Positions 18,268 through 28,066 of a stretch of 64,000 nucleotides of DNA are shown here, piece by piece (the first letter of the stretch is position 1; each line of letters begins with the position of its first letter). The stretch spans positions 2,604,001 to 2,668,000 of the forward strand of contig NZ_CP117167.1 in NCBI RefSeq assembly GCF_028596025.1, read 5' to 3'. A program made the position numbers and the translations under genes. The stretch comes from Mucilaginibacter jinjuensis (GTDB taxonomy: Bacteria; Bacteroidota; Bacteroidia; Sphingobacteriales; Sphingobacteriaceae). The notes beneath the pieces were generated by a model, which searched no databases, was not told where the DNA came from, and saw nothing but the letters and a program-made list of their open reading frames with translations.

Positions 18268-19905
18268 TTATCTAGTGGCAAATATATCGCCGGGGTTCCA
18301 GGTTGGCCATGCCGGGTCTTGTGCAACCAGGTAACCGATCAGGAAATTAAGCTGTGCATATTTTTTACCAGCCTCAAAATCAAAGATCCCGTTAATATCG
18401 TCCTGAGGTTTATGGTAGTATTTGGCACGCCAGGTAGCAACAAAATCATTCAGATTGTTTTTGCCATCAGCTGTTTTAGCGCCATATTTAATGTGCAGGG
18501 CAGGGATACCTTCGAGCACAAAACTATACTGATCACTGCGGGTAAAACGGGCTTGTTTAGGTTCAGGATCGGGTTCAACATCCAGGCCCATATAGGCTGC
18601 TGCCTGTGCTACATTTTTCTCTAAGGATGAATGCTCGGCACCTAAAGCGGTGATAGATAATAGTGGTGCGATGATAGTCGGCATATCGGTATTTACATCG
18701 GCCACCATGCTTTTAACGGGCACGGTTGGGTGTTTGGCGAAATAGTTAGAACCAAGATCGCCCAGTTCTTCACCTGTAACCAGTACCACTAAAATAGAAC
18801 GTTTAGGTTTTACTTTGATGCTATGATAGATCTTGGCAATGCTGATCACACTCGCCACACCAGATGCATTATCGTGCGCGCCGTTATAGATAGAATCACC
18901 CTGCACGGGTTTGTCTATACCAAGATGGTCTAAGTGCGCACTATGTACTACATATTCATTTTTTAATTTAGGGTCTGATCCTTCAATCTTACCAATTACG
19001 TTATAGCTCAATATGTCTTGGTAAGTTGAGGTTAAGGATGCGCCCGCACTTGCTTTTAACAGCATAGAAGACGGTTGACCTGCTTTTAGTTGCGGCAATA
19101 TTTCTTTCAGGTTTTTTCCTGCCTGTTCTAATAACGAGCTAAACAAAGCATAGTTAATGCTGGCGTACAGGCTTAGTTGTTTTGAATAAAAAGTACGTGA
19201 TACAGAAACCGCACCCTTATCGTCCATAATACTATAAACACCACGGCTGATATTGGCCACACGTGCAGCAGAATCCGCAGAACCCATAATTACACCAACC
19301 GCACCATGCTGTGCAGCCACTTTCAATATCTGCGAAGCGTTCATCACATGCGCCGAAACCGAAGATGAAAATTTATCGGGCGCACCGCGGGTAATGATCA
19401 CAATTTTGCCTTTAACATCAATGCCTGCATAATCATCATAACCTAAAGCAGGTTCGCTGATGCCGTAACCTACAAACGCCAGTTGGGCAGGGTTTACACT
19501 CACCTGCGGCAATAATGGATTTGGGTAAACCACATAATCTTTACCTTTTGTAATAGTAGTACTATTGGCAGGGCCATTTGAGATTGACAGGTTTGCATCG
19601 CCAATAAATGCCTTACGCAGCCTTACGGTTTGCAGCCAGGTATTGTTTTCGCCTGCGGGCTTAACATCAAGGCTTTTAAGCTGGCCAACTACATAATCAA
19701 CCGCCATCTGGTAGCCTTCTGTACCCGGGCCGCGGCCTTTCAGTTTATCATCGGCCAAATAGGTAATATGTGCCTTAATATCATCGGGGCTGACCTGTTG
19801 CATAGCCTGCTCAACATTTGCGCTTAATTTTACCTGTTGGGCAAAGCTTGTAGTCGCAGTAAATATGAGCGAAATATGGATTAACTGCTTGTAAAGTTTA
19901 ATCAT
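18268..19905 (-). CDS. M28 family zinc aminopeptidase with PA domain
   Basis: A 545-residue secreted peptidase with signal MIKLYKQLIHISLIFTATTSFAQ. A protease-associated (PA) domain is inserted around residues 135-245 (GYDDYAGIDVKGKIVIITRG). The zinc ligands of M28 are visible: His in VHSAHLDHLG, bridging Asp in NGAHDNASGVA, the Glu pair in VTGEELGDLGS, Asp in VADVNTDMP and His in ALHIKYG. It likely trims peptides in the periplasm. Its start region faces the C40 peptidase gene, so the two are divergently transcribed from about 19906-20146. Confidence 0.9.
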   Translation of the reverse strand: MIKLYKQLIHISLIFTATTSFAQQVKLSANVEQAMQQVSPDDIKAHITYLADDKLKGRGPGTEGYQMAVDYVVGQLKSLDVKPAGENNTWLQTVRLRKAFIGDANLSISNGPANSTTITKGKDYVVYPNPLLPQVSVNPAQLAFVGYGISEPALGYDDYAGIDVKGKIVIITRGAPDKFSSSVSAHVMNASQILKVAAQHGAVGVIMGSADSAARVANISRGVYSIMDDKGAVSVSRTFYSKQLSLYASINYALFSSLLEQAGKNLKEILPQLKAGQPSSMLLKASAGASLTSTYQDILSYNVIGKIEGSDPKLKNEYVVHSAHLDHLGIDKPVQGDSIYNGAHDNASGVASVISIAKIYHSIKVKPKRSILVVLVTGEELGDLGSNYFAKHPTVPVKSMVADVNTDMPTIIAPLLSITALGAEHSSLEKNVAQAAAYMGLDVEPDPEPKQARFTRSDQYSFVLEGIPALHIKYGAKTADGKNNLNDFVATWRAKYYHKPQDDINGIFDFEAGKKYAQLNFLIGYLVAQDPAWPTWNPGDIFATR

Positions 19906-20146
19906 AATTTTATGTTAATACGGGGTTAAAATAATATTGCGAAATATTAATGCCAAGGTATTAACTCCCTTTTTTAGCAACAAGTTTTTAGCGATAATGT
20001 TACCGGAACGACATACTGGATTTTGTAGAATATATTGGGTTTAATATATTCATCTTGACTTCTGTTTTTGTATTTAATGTAAAGTCTCAATTCTTGTATC
20101 TTGTTTCTTGCCTCTCACTCTTAAATAGAATATATTCGCTCTTACT

Positions 20147-20905
20147 ATGGAATACGGTATCAGTAATCTGGCAATTATCGCTATGCGGAAAGAAGCCCGC
20201 GAGCAAAGTGAAATGGTTTCGCAACTGCTTTTTGGCGAAGTTTATGAAATTATGGAGCGTACCGAAAAATGGGCACGCATTATTGCCGCACATGATGGAT
20301 ATGAAGGCTGGATTAGTTTTAACCAGATCACCAATATTACAGAAGATGAATACCGTAAGTTTGCTGCCGATAACTTACTTACCAACAAGGCCATCAGCGC
20401 AGTTGTAAAACAATCTGATAGTACGCTGGTATACATTCCTTTTGGTAGCTCGCTTCCCGGCGTTACTGATAGTGTATTGAGGATAGGAGAAGAGCGTTAC
20501 GAGATTAATAATAATACTTCGGCAGGGGTGGGTATGCTGGCTCTGGCGCAGTCTTTTTTAAATGCGCCTTATCTTTGGGGTGGCCGTACACATTTTGGTA
20601 TCGATTGTTCTGGGCTGGTACAAGCGGTGTTTCGCCAAATGGGGATTAACTTAAAGCGGGATGCCTATCTACAGGCAGAGCAGGGTACAGCAGTTGACTT
20701 TTTACCCGAAGTTAAACCGGGCGACGTTGCCTTTTTTGATAACGATGAAGGCCGGATTATTCATGTAGGCATTATGATGAATAATGAGCAGATTATCCAT
20801 GCATCAGGCAGGGTAAAAATTGAACGGATGGATGGGCAGGGTATTTATTCGGAAGAGTTTAAACGCTATACCCACAAACTTCGTATTATTAAAAGATTCC
20901 TTTAA
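20147..20905 (+). CDS. NlpC/P60 (C40) peptidase with SH3 domains, YkfC/DPP VI-like
   Basis: A 252-residue protein without a signal peptide. The first 110 residues form bacterial SH3-like domains (YEIMERTEKWARI, YEGWISFNQI); the C-terminal NlpC/P60 domain has catalytic Cys154 (GIDCSGLVQ), His206 (IIHVGIM) and His218 (IIHASG). The layout matches gamma-D-glutamyl-L-diamino acid endopeptidases (YkfC, dipeptidyl-peptidase VI), cytoplasmic enzymes that recycle murein peptides. Lack of a signal peptide supports that reading. Its TAA overlaps the stop codon of the convergent WD40 gene in the palindrome TTAA. Confidence 0.88.
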   Translation: MEYGISNLAIIAMRKEAREQSEMVSQLLFGEVYEIMERTEKWARIIAAHDGYEGWISFNQITNITEDEYRKFAADNLLTNKAISAVVKQSDSTLVYIPFGSSLPGVTDSVLRIGEERYEINNNTSAGVGMLALAQSFLNAPYLWGGRTHFGIDCSGLVQAVFRQMGINLKRDAYLQAEQGTAVDFLPEVKPGDVAFFDNDEGRIIHVGIMMNNEQIIHASGRVKIERMDGQGIYSEEFKRYTHKLRIIKRFL

Positions 20906-21804
20906 AAAGCGATATCCCAACCGAGCACGCGCTTATCGTCACTAACAGAGATCAGTTGATCGCCATCCCAGGCGAGTTTGTTGATGGATAGGAGGTGGCA
21001 TGCGTAACCTTTTTCGCGGCTGATGATCTTATACAGTTTAAAATCATCGGCACCCCAAATTTTAATTGATTTATCCATACTTGCTGTGGCAAAATACGGG
21101 CGGGTAGGATGCGATAGAATATGATTCACAGCAAACAGGTGAGCCGGAATATTTTTCACCAATTCGAAAGTAGTAGTATCCCAAACCTTAATTTGGGCAT
21201 CACGCGCACCGGATAAAATGTAGCGGCCATCTTTGGTGTACTCGGTGGTGAATACAGCCATGGTATGATCTGCAAGTGTAGTTACCGGCGAATAATCTTC
21301 CGTGTTATAAACCCTTACACTGTTATCCCTGCAACCCAAGGCCATTTGTTGCTGATTAGGCGATATGGCGATAGAGCGAACGGTATCAGATGATACTTTA
21401 ATGGTATGCAGTAAACCAAGATCCTTGAGGTTCCAAACGGAAACAGAACCATCTTCTGATGCGATCAGGAGTTCGCTTTTATTGGGGATTGATTTAATAT
21501 CAAAGATTGGCCTACTGTGCTGCTTTAATGTGGTAATAATTTTTTGCTCAATGAAATCGAAAACCAAAACCTGCCCGTTACGCATACCGGCAAACATTAA
21601 TGGAAACCCAACCGGGCAATGGATAGCATAAACAGAACCCGGCACCGGGAACATTACCTTGATGAATTCCTGCTTGGTTAAACTCCATTCAACTAAACCT
21701 TTATCATTACCGGCTGTAAATAGTAAACCAGGTTTTTGAGATAGCTCGGCCGAAAAAATGGGGTTTTGATGCCCGGTAAGTTCAAATGCTTGTTCTGCTT
21801 TCAT
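20902..21804 (-). CDS. WD40-repeat beta-propeller protein
   Basis: A 300-residue protein made almost wholly of about seven WD40 repeats with GH...WD-like spacing, for example GSVSVWNLKDLGLL, NSVRVYNTEDYSPV, AQIKVWDTTTFELV and KSIKIWGADDFKLY. There is no signal peptide, so it is probably a cytoplasmic scaffold. It begins 15 bp after the beta-lactamase stop and is the last gene of the transcription unit that starts with hisG. Its partner is unknown. Confidence 0.88.
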   Translation of the reverse strand: MKAEQAFELTGHQNPIFSAELSQKPGLLFTAGNDKGLVEWSLTKQEFIKVMFPVPGSVYAIHCPVGFPLMFAGMRNGQVLVFDFIEQKIITTLKQHSRPIFDIKSIPNKSELLIASEDGSVSVWNLKDLGLLHTIKVSSDTVRSIAISPNQQQMALGCRDNSVRVYNTEDYSPVTTLADHTMAVFTTEYTKDGRYILSGARDAQIKVWDTTTFELVKNIPAHLFAVNHILSHPTRPYFATASMDKSIKIWGADDFKLYKIISREKGYACHLLSINKLAWDGDQLISVSDDKRVLGWDIAF

Positions 21805-21819
21805 CTTGGGTTCGTCAAC

Positions 21820-22710
21820 TTATTTAACAGCTTCATCGTAAGCAGCTTTGGCAATATGCGCAATTACCGACTCGCGGGTGGCCATATCTGCCGGTGAATT
21901 GCAAACAAATATTGCAATTGCAAGGTGATTACCGTTAGGCAAGGTAATAATGCCAATATCATTAGTTGCAGCGCTGATACCCTGCTCATTGGTACCCGAA
22001 CGACCGGTTTTATGATAAACTATAGTGCCCGCAGGTAATAAGCCTTTGATTTGCTTGGGCCCGGTAGAAGTTTCCTGTAAAATTTTCCACAGGTAAGCAT
22101 GGCTTGCCGGAGATAGAAAATCGGACTTAAACGAAACCTTAAGCAAATGGATGATCTCGCTTGGTTGCACCCAATTGGTAAATTGCACATCCCAGGCTTG
22201 TGCCATCTGGTATTCTGAAGCTACCACAGCTATATTTTTAATACCGATGCTGTGCATGTAAGCGGTAACTTTATTGGGGCCGCCAAGCGTTTTAAGCAGC
22301 ACATCGCAAGCTACATTATCGCTCAATGAAACCATATAGCTTAACAATTCCCTTATCGAAATATCGAAATTACCTTCGGGATGCTTGTCTTTAAGTGGGC
22401 TGTAGGTATCGAAGTAGTCGGCTTTATCGATATGGATTAACTGATCAATCTTGAAATGTCCTTTATCTATTTCGTGCAAAACAGTAATTGCAATAGGATA
22501 CTTCATTACGCTTTGCATCGGAAAATGATCGCGACCTGCAAGTGACAATTTATCACCCGTTTCGAGATTAAGCATAGAAACACCAACCTTGCCTTTAGAT
22601 TCCTTTGCAATTTCGGCAATGTTATTTCTAAGTGCTACAGACTGCGCATTGCAGGCGAAAACACCAACAGCACAAATGAGCAAGGCATTGGCAAAGATAC
22701 TCTTCAGCAT
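21820..22710 (-). CDS. bla: Class A beta-lactamase, subclass A2 (PER/CblA-like)
   Basis: A 296-residue serine beta-lactamase with signal MLKSIFANALLICAVGVFACNA. The catalytic set is complete: Ser67-x-x-Lys70 (QSVMKYP), SDN at 130-132, an omega-loop Glu166 (SEYQMAQAWDVQFTNW), and KTG at 234-236. The EYQM...VQFTNW omega loop matches the PER/CfxA/CblA branch of Bacteroidota rather than TEM. It probably hydrolyses penicillins or cephalosporins in the periplasm; the spectrum cannot be read from sequence. The Cys20 near the signal cleavage site (VGVFACNAQ) makes a lipoprotein form possible. The gene starts 15 bp after hisIE, an unusual position that would place it under his operon control. Confidence 0.92.
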   Translation of the reverse strand: MLKSIFANALLICAVGVFACNAQSVALRNNIAEIAKESKGKVGVSMLNLETGDKLSLAGRDHFPMQSVMKYPIAITVLHEIDKGHFKIDQLIHIDKADYFDTYSPLKDKHPEGNFDISIRELLSYMVSLSDNVACDVLLKTLGGPNKVTAYMHSIGIKNIAVVASEYQMAQAWDVQFTNWVQPSEIIHLLKVSFKSDFLSPASHAYLWKILQETSTGPKQIKGLLPAGTIVYHKTGRSGTNEQGISAATNDIGIITLPNGNHLAIAIFVCNSPADMATRESVIAHIAKAAYDEAVK

Positions 22711-22725
22711 AATTTCAACAGTAAA

Positions 22726-23313
22726 CTATTTATGTCTTGCTTCCAGATTTTTGGCGATGGTTTCTAACGATAAGCCTTTTTCGCGCAGCAAAACTAATAA
22801 GTGGAAAACAAGGTCTGATGACTCGTTGATCATATCCACTTCGGTCTCAGCTAAAGCAGCTATTACAGTTTCGACAGCCTCTTCTCCAACTTTTTGGGCT
22901 ATTTTATTGAGGCCTTTTTTGCGGAGTTTGTTAACATACGATCCTTCCTGCGGTTCTTCATAACGGTTGCGGATGATGTTCTCCAGCTCCAGAATGAAGT
23001 TTTGGTTGTAAGCAGTATCGAAGCAGCTGCGCGCGCCGGTATGGCAGGTAACGCCTTGCGGGCGTACTTTAATCAGCACCGTATCTTTATCGCAATCAAT
23101 ATGCACGCTTTGTACGTGTAAGAAATTACCGCTGGTTTCGCCCTTAGTCCACAAACGGTTTTTTGAGCGGGAAAAGAAAGTAACTATATTTTCTTTGATG
23201 GTTTTCTGGTATGCTTCGGCATTCATGTAGCCCAGCATCAACACCTCAAGGGTTTGTGCATCCTGTATCACAACCGGAACCAGTCCGTCGGTTTTATCGA
23301 AATCTATTTCCAT
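22726..23313 (-). CDS. hisIE: Bifunctional phosphoribosyl-AMP cyclohydrolase / phosphoribosyl-ATP pyrophosphatase
   Basis: A 195-residue fusion catalysing steps 2 and 3 of histidine synthesis. The N-terminal HisI domain (about 1-105) has the metal-site motif DCDKDTVLIKVRPQGVTCHTG with Asp and Cys ligands plus GARSCF; the C-terminal HisE domain (about 110-195) has the helical KVGEEAVETVIAAL and ESSDLVFHLLVLL. It is the last biosynthetic gene of the operon, 64 bp after hisF. Confidence 0.95.
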   Translation of the reverse strand: MEIDFDKTDGLVPVVIQDAQTLEVLMLGYMNAEAYQKTIKENIVTFFSRSKNRLWTKGETSGNFLHVQSVHIDCDKDTVLIKVRPQGVTCHTGARSCFDTAYNQNFILELENIIRNRYEEPQEGSYVNKLRKKGLNKIAQKVGEEAVETVIAALAETEVDMINESSDLVFHLLVLLREKGLSLETIAKNLEARHK

Positions 23314-23377
23314 TTTTCTTTAGTAAAAACCACTTTTAAAGTGGTTTGCAAATATAGCCCTAAAGCTAAATATTATA

Positions 23378-24130
23378 TTATCGTACGTTAATGTTCTGTT
23401 TCCTTAATTCCGATTTCAGATCAGGGATCAAAATCTGTCCGTAATGAAACACAGAAGCTGCCAAAGCCGCATCTACATTAGTTTTTTGGAATACATCCAC
23501 AAAGTGCTGCACACTGCCCGCGCCACCCGAAGCAATAACCGGGATATTCACAGCATCATTAACCACTTTTAGTAAGTTATTATCAAAACCTGCTTTAGTG
23601 CCGTCATGATCCATTGAAGTAAGCAAAATCTCACCTGCGCCACGGCTTTCGGCTTCTAAAATCCAGTCTAAAGTTTCTTTTTCGGTTGGGATTCGTCCAC
23701 CGTTTAAGTGCACAATGTTGGCGTTACCATCATGACGGGTATCAACTGCAACCACAACAAACTGCACACCAAAGGCTTTAGCCAGTTCATCAATAAAACC
23801 GGGATTACGTACAGCAGCAGAGTTAATTGAAATTTTATCGGCACCGGCGCTAAGTAAAGCATCAGCATCGGCAATTTCTACAATGCCACCACCAATAGTA
23901 AACGGTATATTGATTTGACGTGCTACAGCCTTCACCATTTCAATCATGGTTTTGCGACGTTCGTGCGTGGCGGTTATGTCCAGAAAAACCAGTTCATCGG
24001 CGCCTTGGCGCGAGTAGTTCCAGGCCAGTTCAACCGGGTCGCCGGCATCGCGCAGGTCTACAAAGTTTACACCTTTAACCGTACGGCCATCTTTTACATC
24101 AAGGCAGGGGATAATTCGTTTTGCGAGCAT
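23378..24130 (-). CDS. hisF: Imidazole glycerol phosphate synthase, cyclase subunit
   Basis: A 250-residue TIM barrel that uses ammonia from HisH to make imidazole glycerol phosphate and AICAR. The first catalytic Asp is in [16 protein letters not shown]; the second lies in [12 protein letters not shown]. Phosphate-binding loops FTIGGGIVE and [13 protein letters not shown] are present. A 93-bp hairpin repeat sits between it and hisA upstream. Confidence 0.96.
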   Translation of the reverse strand: MLAKRIIPCLDVKDGRTVKGVNFVDLRDAGDPVELAWNYSRQGADELVFLDITATHERRKTMIEMVKAVARQINIPFTIGGGIVEIADADALLSAGADKISINSAAVRNPGFIDELAKAFGVQFVVVAVDTRHDGNANIVHLNGGRIPTEKETLDWILEAESRGAGEILLTSMDHDGTKAGFDNNLLKVVNDAVNIPVIASGGAGSVQHFVDVFQKTNVDAALAASVFHYGQILIPDLKSELRKQNINVR

Positions 24131-24150
24131 TGGGGATAGTAAATTTGATC

Positions 24151-24243
24151 GTCATTGCGAGGTACGAAGCAATCCCCAGCTGTGCAGTTCAACTATACAG
24201 AGCGGCTCTGTAAGTAGGGGATTGCTTCGTACCTCGCAATGAC
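24151..24243. repeat. Hairpin repeat, GTCATTGCGAGG subfamily, between hisA and hisF
   Basis: A 93-bp element with perfect 27-bp arms at 24151-24177 and 24217-24243, starting GTCATTGCGAGGTACGAAGC. The loop includes CAGAGCGGCTCTG, itself a palindrome. It lies in the 139-bp hisA-hisF gap and would form a strong hairpin in the his mRNA. Confidence 0.9.
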
Positions 24244-24269
24244 GGGCATTGGAATGGCCTTCGGCCAGA

Positions 24270-25019
24270 CTAAATTGACATCAAAGCCTGTAAATTCCAG
24301 TCTTTAATTTCTTCGATAGAGATCAGATTTTCGTAGATGGCTTTGCCTACTACAACAGATTCTACCTTTATTTTGCTGAGCTGTTCGATATCTTTCATGG
24401 AGCTTACACCGCCGGAAGCGATCAGTTTAATGAAAGGGGAATGATCCAGCAGTTTTTTGTAAAGTTCGATACCTGCGCCGCCCAGTTTACCGTCTTTGTT
24501 GATGTCGGTACACAAGAAACGGAAAAAGCCTAAAGCCAGGCATTTATCTACGTAGTCCATTAATTTAATGGGTGAACTTTCCATCCAGCCAGAGTATTTG
24601 ATTACCTCATCGAGCACATCGATGGCAACTACAACCTGATCTGAGCACCGATCTTGGCCACAAATGGCCTTGCTTAGATCTTCCAGGAAGCTTGGATTGG
24701 TAATAGCTTGTGTACCTACAATCACGCGGTGAATACCGGCATCAATAAGCTCTCTCACTTTATCAATGCTGCGCACGCCGCCGCCGTATTGCACTTTCAT
24801 ATCCGTTTTTCTGATCACGTTGAACAGATATTCCTGGTTCGAGAAGTCGTTTTTAGCTCCATTCAGGTCGATAACGTGGATGAAGTTTGTGCCGTTTGAT
24901 TGGTACCTTTCGATCATCTCTTCCAGTGTAACATCGTAATGAGTTACCTGCTCGTAGTTACCTTCACGAAGGCGAACCACTTTTTTGTCCAGTATGTCGA
25001 TGGCAGGGATTATGTACAT
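24270..25019 (-). CDS. hisA: ProFAR isomerase
   Basis: A 249-residue TIM barrel catalysing the Amadori isomerisation of ProFAR to PRFAR. It shows the half-barrel duplicate motifs YIIPAIDILDKKVVRLREG with the catalytic Asp, QYGGGVRSIDKVRE, and IASGGVSSMKDIEQL. The second catalytic Asp is in LCTDINKDGKLGG. It begins 3 bp after hisH. Confidence 0.95.
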   Translation of the reverse strand: MYIIPAIDILDKKVVRLREGNYEQVTHYDVTLEEMIERYQSNGTNFIHVIDLNGAKNDFSNQEYLFNVIRKTDMKVQYGGGVRSIDKVRELIDAGIHRVIVGTQAITNPSFLEDLSKAICGQDRCSDQVVVAIDVLDEVIKYSGWMESSPIKLMDYVDKCLALGFFRFLCTDINKDGKLGGAGIELYKKLLDHSPFIKLIASGGVSSMKDIEQLSKIKVESVVVGKAIYENLISIEEIKDWNLQALMSI

Positions 25020-25022
25020 CTT

Positions 25023-25613
25023 TTAAATATTTGAAAAGTTTTTAAGTAATGTTTCGCCGTACTCGCCCGATTTTTCGGGATGAAATTGCACGCCAAAAAA
25101 ATTGTTATGCCAAATTGATGCCGAAAAATTATTGATATAATTGGTTGACGCTAAAGTATAAGCGTTATTATATTCAATATAGTATGAATGTACAAAGTAA
25201 AAATGAGCGCCCGCAGGAATATTTTCAAAAAGTGGGTTGCCTTCCTGCGCAAATACATTGTTCCAGCCCGTGTGCGGGACTTTAAAACCGGGCTCTTCTT
25301 TAAATTTAAGGGTTTTTACGGGGATGATATTCAGGAGTTCAGAATCTCCTTCTTCAGAATGCTCGGTTAGCAGCTGCATACCTACACAAATACCCAAAGT
25401 TGGCTTTTGAAGTGCTTTAATTTTTGGCACAAGCCCGGTGTTTACCAGTTTGGTCATAGCTGCACCGGCGTGTCCTACTCCGGGGATAATATAGCGATCA
25501 AATTGGTCAAAATCAGCCTCTTCATTGATCATGCCATAGGCAATGCCCAGCCTGTCTAATGCCGAAGTCAAGGAGAAAATGTTCCCCGCACCGTAACGTA
25601 CTATTCCTATCAT
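25023..25613 (-). CDS. hisH: Imidazole glycerol phosphate synthase, glutaminase subunit
   Basis: A 196-residue class I glutamine amidotransferase. The nucleophile Cys is in TLGICVGMQLLTEHS, and the catalytic His-x-Glu is in VQFHPEKSGEYG. It supplies ammonia to HisF. It is followed by hisA at 3 bp, and a 98-bp gap with a purine-rich inverted repeat separates it from hisB. Confidence 0.95.
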   Translation of the reverse strand: MIGIVRYGAGNIFSLTSALDRLGIAYGMINEEADFDQFDRYIIPGVGHAGAAMTKLVNTGLVPKIKALQKPTLGICVGMQLLTEHSEEGDSELLNIIPVKTLKFKEEPGFKVPHTGWNNVFAQEGNPLFENIPAGAHFYFVHSYYIEYNNAYTLASTNYINNFSASIWHNNFFGVQFHPEKSGEYGETLLKNFSNI

Positions 25614-25621
25614 ATTCTATA

Positions 25622-25710
25622 TAGAGACAAGAGCCGAGAAACAAGAGACAAGACAAAAAGCAAAGTGTGCCATGTTATCTTGTCTCTTGGCTCTGGTTTC
25701 TTGCATCTCT
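25622..25710. repeat. Purine-rich inverted repeat between hisB and hisH
   Basis: The left arm GAGACAAGAGCCGAGAAACA and following bases face an approximate complement on the right (CTTGTCTCTTGGCTCTGG). Relatives of the motif occur near 20085, 28036, 48466 and 53264. Confidence 0.65.
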
Positions 25711-25711
25711 T

Positions 25712-26860
25712 TTAAAGCATCCCCTTGGTGCTTGGTAAAACCATATTATTTGCGTCCCTGCGAACGGCCATTTTAATTGCTTTGGCAAAGGCTTTAAATA
25801 TTGCTTCTATTTTGTGGTGTTCGTTCTGGCCTTCGGCTTTGATGTTAAGGTTTGATTTTGATGCATCTGAGAACGACTTAAAGAAATGCAAGAACATCTC
25901 TGTAGGTACATCGCCCACTTTTTCGCGTTTAAAATCTGCATCCCAAACCAGCCAGTTGCGGCCGCCAAAGTCTATCGCCGCCTGCGCCAGGCAATCGTCC
26001 ATCGGCAGGCAGAAACCATAACGCTCAATACCACGTTTATCGCCCAATGCTGTCGCAAAAACCTCGCCTAAAGCGATGGCGGTATCTTCTATCGTATGAT
26101 GTTCATCGATATGCAGATCGCCTTTGGCATCAACTTCCAGATCGATGCTGCCGTGGCGGGCAATCTGATCAAGCATGTGATCGAAGAAATGCAAACCAGT
26201 ATTTATCTTCGCTTCACCTGTACCATCCAGATTAATTTTGATAAAAATATCAGTTTCTTTGGTGGTGCGGCGGCGTTCTGCCACACGCTCACCCAATTTT
26301 AAAAACTCGTAAATCTTTTGCCAATCGGTAGTTTCTAAGGCTACAGTTTCTTTAACTGCTGCGTTTTCTTCTTCCGTAAATTCCTTTGCACCTAAGCCTG
26401 AGTGATTGTTTAACCATATAGCTTTTGCGCCCAGGTTTTTAGCCAGCAGCACATCGTTTTTACGATCGCCGATTACGAATGATCCTTGCAGATCATACTT
26501 TTCAGCATCGAAATATTCAGTTAGCATACCAGTACCCGGTTTTCGGGTAGGGGCGTTTTGGTAAGGAAATGTGCGGTCGATGTGTACAGCAGAAAATACT
26601 ACACCTTCGTTAGCAAAGGTTTTGATGACCAGATCCTGTACCGGGAAAAAGTTCTCGTCGGGGTGGCTTACTGTTCCTAAACCATCCTGATTGGTTACCA
26701 TTACCAGCTTAAAATCAAGCTCGGCAGCTATGCGTGGCAGGTATTGCAGGGCTTTGTTGTAGAACTCGAGCTTATAGAACGAATCTATCTGCTCGTCGGC
26801 ACACTCTTTAATCAGAGTACCATCTCTATCTATAAACAATATTTTTTGCGGGCCGATCAT
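25712..26860 (-). CDS. hisB: Bifunctional histidinol phosphatase / imidazoleglycerol-phosphate dehydratase
   Basis: A 382-residue fusion. The N-terminal HAD phosphatase (about 1-165) has the nucleophile motif [11 protein letters not shown] and [19 protein letters not shown]. The C-terminal dehydratase (about 190-382) has the metal-binding motifs [29 protein letters not shown] and [15 protein letters not shown]. The stop of hisC and the start of hisB overlap by one base (TAATG). Confidence 0.96.
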   Translation of the reverse strand: MIGPQKILFIDRDGTLIKECADEQIDSFYKLEFYNKALQYLPRIAAELDFKLVMVTNQDGLGTVSHPDENFFPVQDLVIKTFANEGVVFSAVHIDRTFPYQNAPTRKPGTGMLTEYFDAEKYDLQGSFVIGDRKNDVLLAKNLGAKAIWLNNHSGLGAKEFTEEENAAVKETVALETTDWQKIYEFLKLGERVAERRRTTKETDIFIKINLDGTGEAKINTGLHFFDHMLDQIARHGSIDLEVDAKGDLHIDEHHTIEDTAIALGEVFATALGDKRGIERYGFCLPMDDCLAQAAIDFGGRNWLVWDADFKREKVGDVPTEMFLHFFKSFSDASKSNLNIKAEGQNEHHKIEAIFKAFAKAIKMAVRRDANNMVLPSTKGML

Positions 26861-27906
26861 TATTTGTATTGCTGTAAAGTTTCTAATAATTTTTGGTTTT
26901 CTTCAGGTGTTCCTACCGTAATTCGTAACGAACCTTCGCACAATTCAACCTTGGTACGGTTACGCACAATGATGCCATGCTGTACCAGGAAGTCATATAT
27001 CCCGTTAGCATCAGTAGTTTTAACTAAAATGAAGTTGGCATCTGATGGGTAAATATCCAGCACGAAATCCATATCCTTCAGTTTTAAAACCAGTTTATCG
27101 CGCTCAGCCAGAAGTTCTTTGATCCAGAGGTTTACCAGATCAGTATTTTGTAAAGCCTGGAGCGCTAACTGCTGCGACGCTTCATTGATGTTATAAGGTG
27201 GTTTAACCTTATTCATCACCTCAATAATTTCTTCGCTGGCAAAGGCCATACCGATGCGTAATCCCGCTAATCCCCATGCTTTCGAGAGCGTTTGCATAAC
27301 CACAAGGTTAGCATATTCAGTCAGTTCCTGAATAAAGGTTTTTTGACGGCTGAAGTTGATATAAGCTTCATCAACCACCACAATGCCATTAAAATTGGCC
27401 AGCAGGGTTTCAATATCATCGCGGTTGATGGAGTTACCTGTTGGGTTGTTGGGCGAGCAGATGAAGATCAATTTGGTGTTTTTATCGATGGCTTCAGAAA
27501 TACCTTCAACATTCAGTTGGTACTCTTCTGTTAATGAAACCTTGCGGGTTTCTACATCATTGATATTGGCCGAAACCTCGTACATGCCATAAGTAGGAGG
27601 TACCAGGATCACATTATCCGCACCGGGATTGCAAAAAGCGCGGAACAGGATATCGATAGCTTCATCACTGCCATTACCCAGAAAGATGTTGCGGGCAGGT
27701 ACACCTTTAATGGCGCTTAAGCGCATTTTAACCTGGTACTGCATCGGGTCGGGATAGCGATTATATGCTTTATCCAACGGCGAACCGAATGCGTTTTCGT
27801 TAGCATCCAGGTATACGCTGGCTTCGCCCTTAAACTCGTCACGTGCTGATGAGTAGGGAACCAGGTTTTTAATATTTGGTCGAATTATTTTATTAATGTC
27901 GAACAT
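26860..27906 (-). CDS. hisC: Histidinol-phosphate aminotransferase
   Basis: A 348-residue class I/II PLP aminotransferase. The PLP lysine is in [17 protein letters not shown], with [16 protein letters not shown] and the N-terminal LDANENAFG substrate loop. It makes histidinol phosphate from imidazole acetol phosphate. A chimeric hairpin repeat lies between it and hisD. Confidence 0.95.
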   Translation of the reverse strand: MFDINKIIRPNIKNLVPYSSARDEFKGEASVYLDANENAFGSPLDKAYNRYPDPMQYQVKMRLSAIKGVPARNIFLGNGSDEAIDILFRAFCNPGADNVILVPPTYGMYEVSANINDVETRKVSLTEEYQLNVEGISEAIDKNTKLIFICSPNNPTGNSINRDDIETLLANFNGIVVVDEAYINFSRQKTFIQELTEYANLVVMQTLSKAWGLAGLRIGMAFASEEIIEVMNKVKPPYNINEASQQLALQALQNTDLVNLWIKELLAERDKLVLKLKDMDFVLDIYPSDANFILVKTTDANGIYDFLVQHGIIVRNRTKVELCEGSLRITVGTPEENQKLLETLQQYK

Positions 27907-27922
27907 GTCTTTTTATCTATTT

Positions 27923-28001
27923 GTCATTGCGAGGTACGAAGCAATCTCGTAGTATACAGAGCAGCTCTGTATAGTCGTGCTTCGACGGAGCTCAGCATGA
28001 C
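27923..28001. repeat. Chimeric hairpin repeat between hisD and hisC
   Basis: The left part, GTCATTGCGAGGTACGAAGC, is the subfamily found at 24151, 39428 and 59946. The right part, CTTCGACGGAGCTCAGCATGAC, is the right arm of the subfamily at 16910. The loop keeps ACAGAGCAGCTCTGT. Confidence 0.8.
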
Positions 28002-28066
28002 AAAGTTTTATATCTCGCAAAGACGGTTAAGTTATCGTCTTGTTTCTTGTCTCTCGGCTCTTGCTT

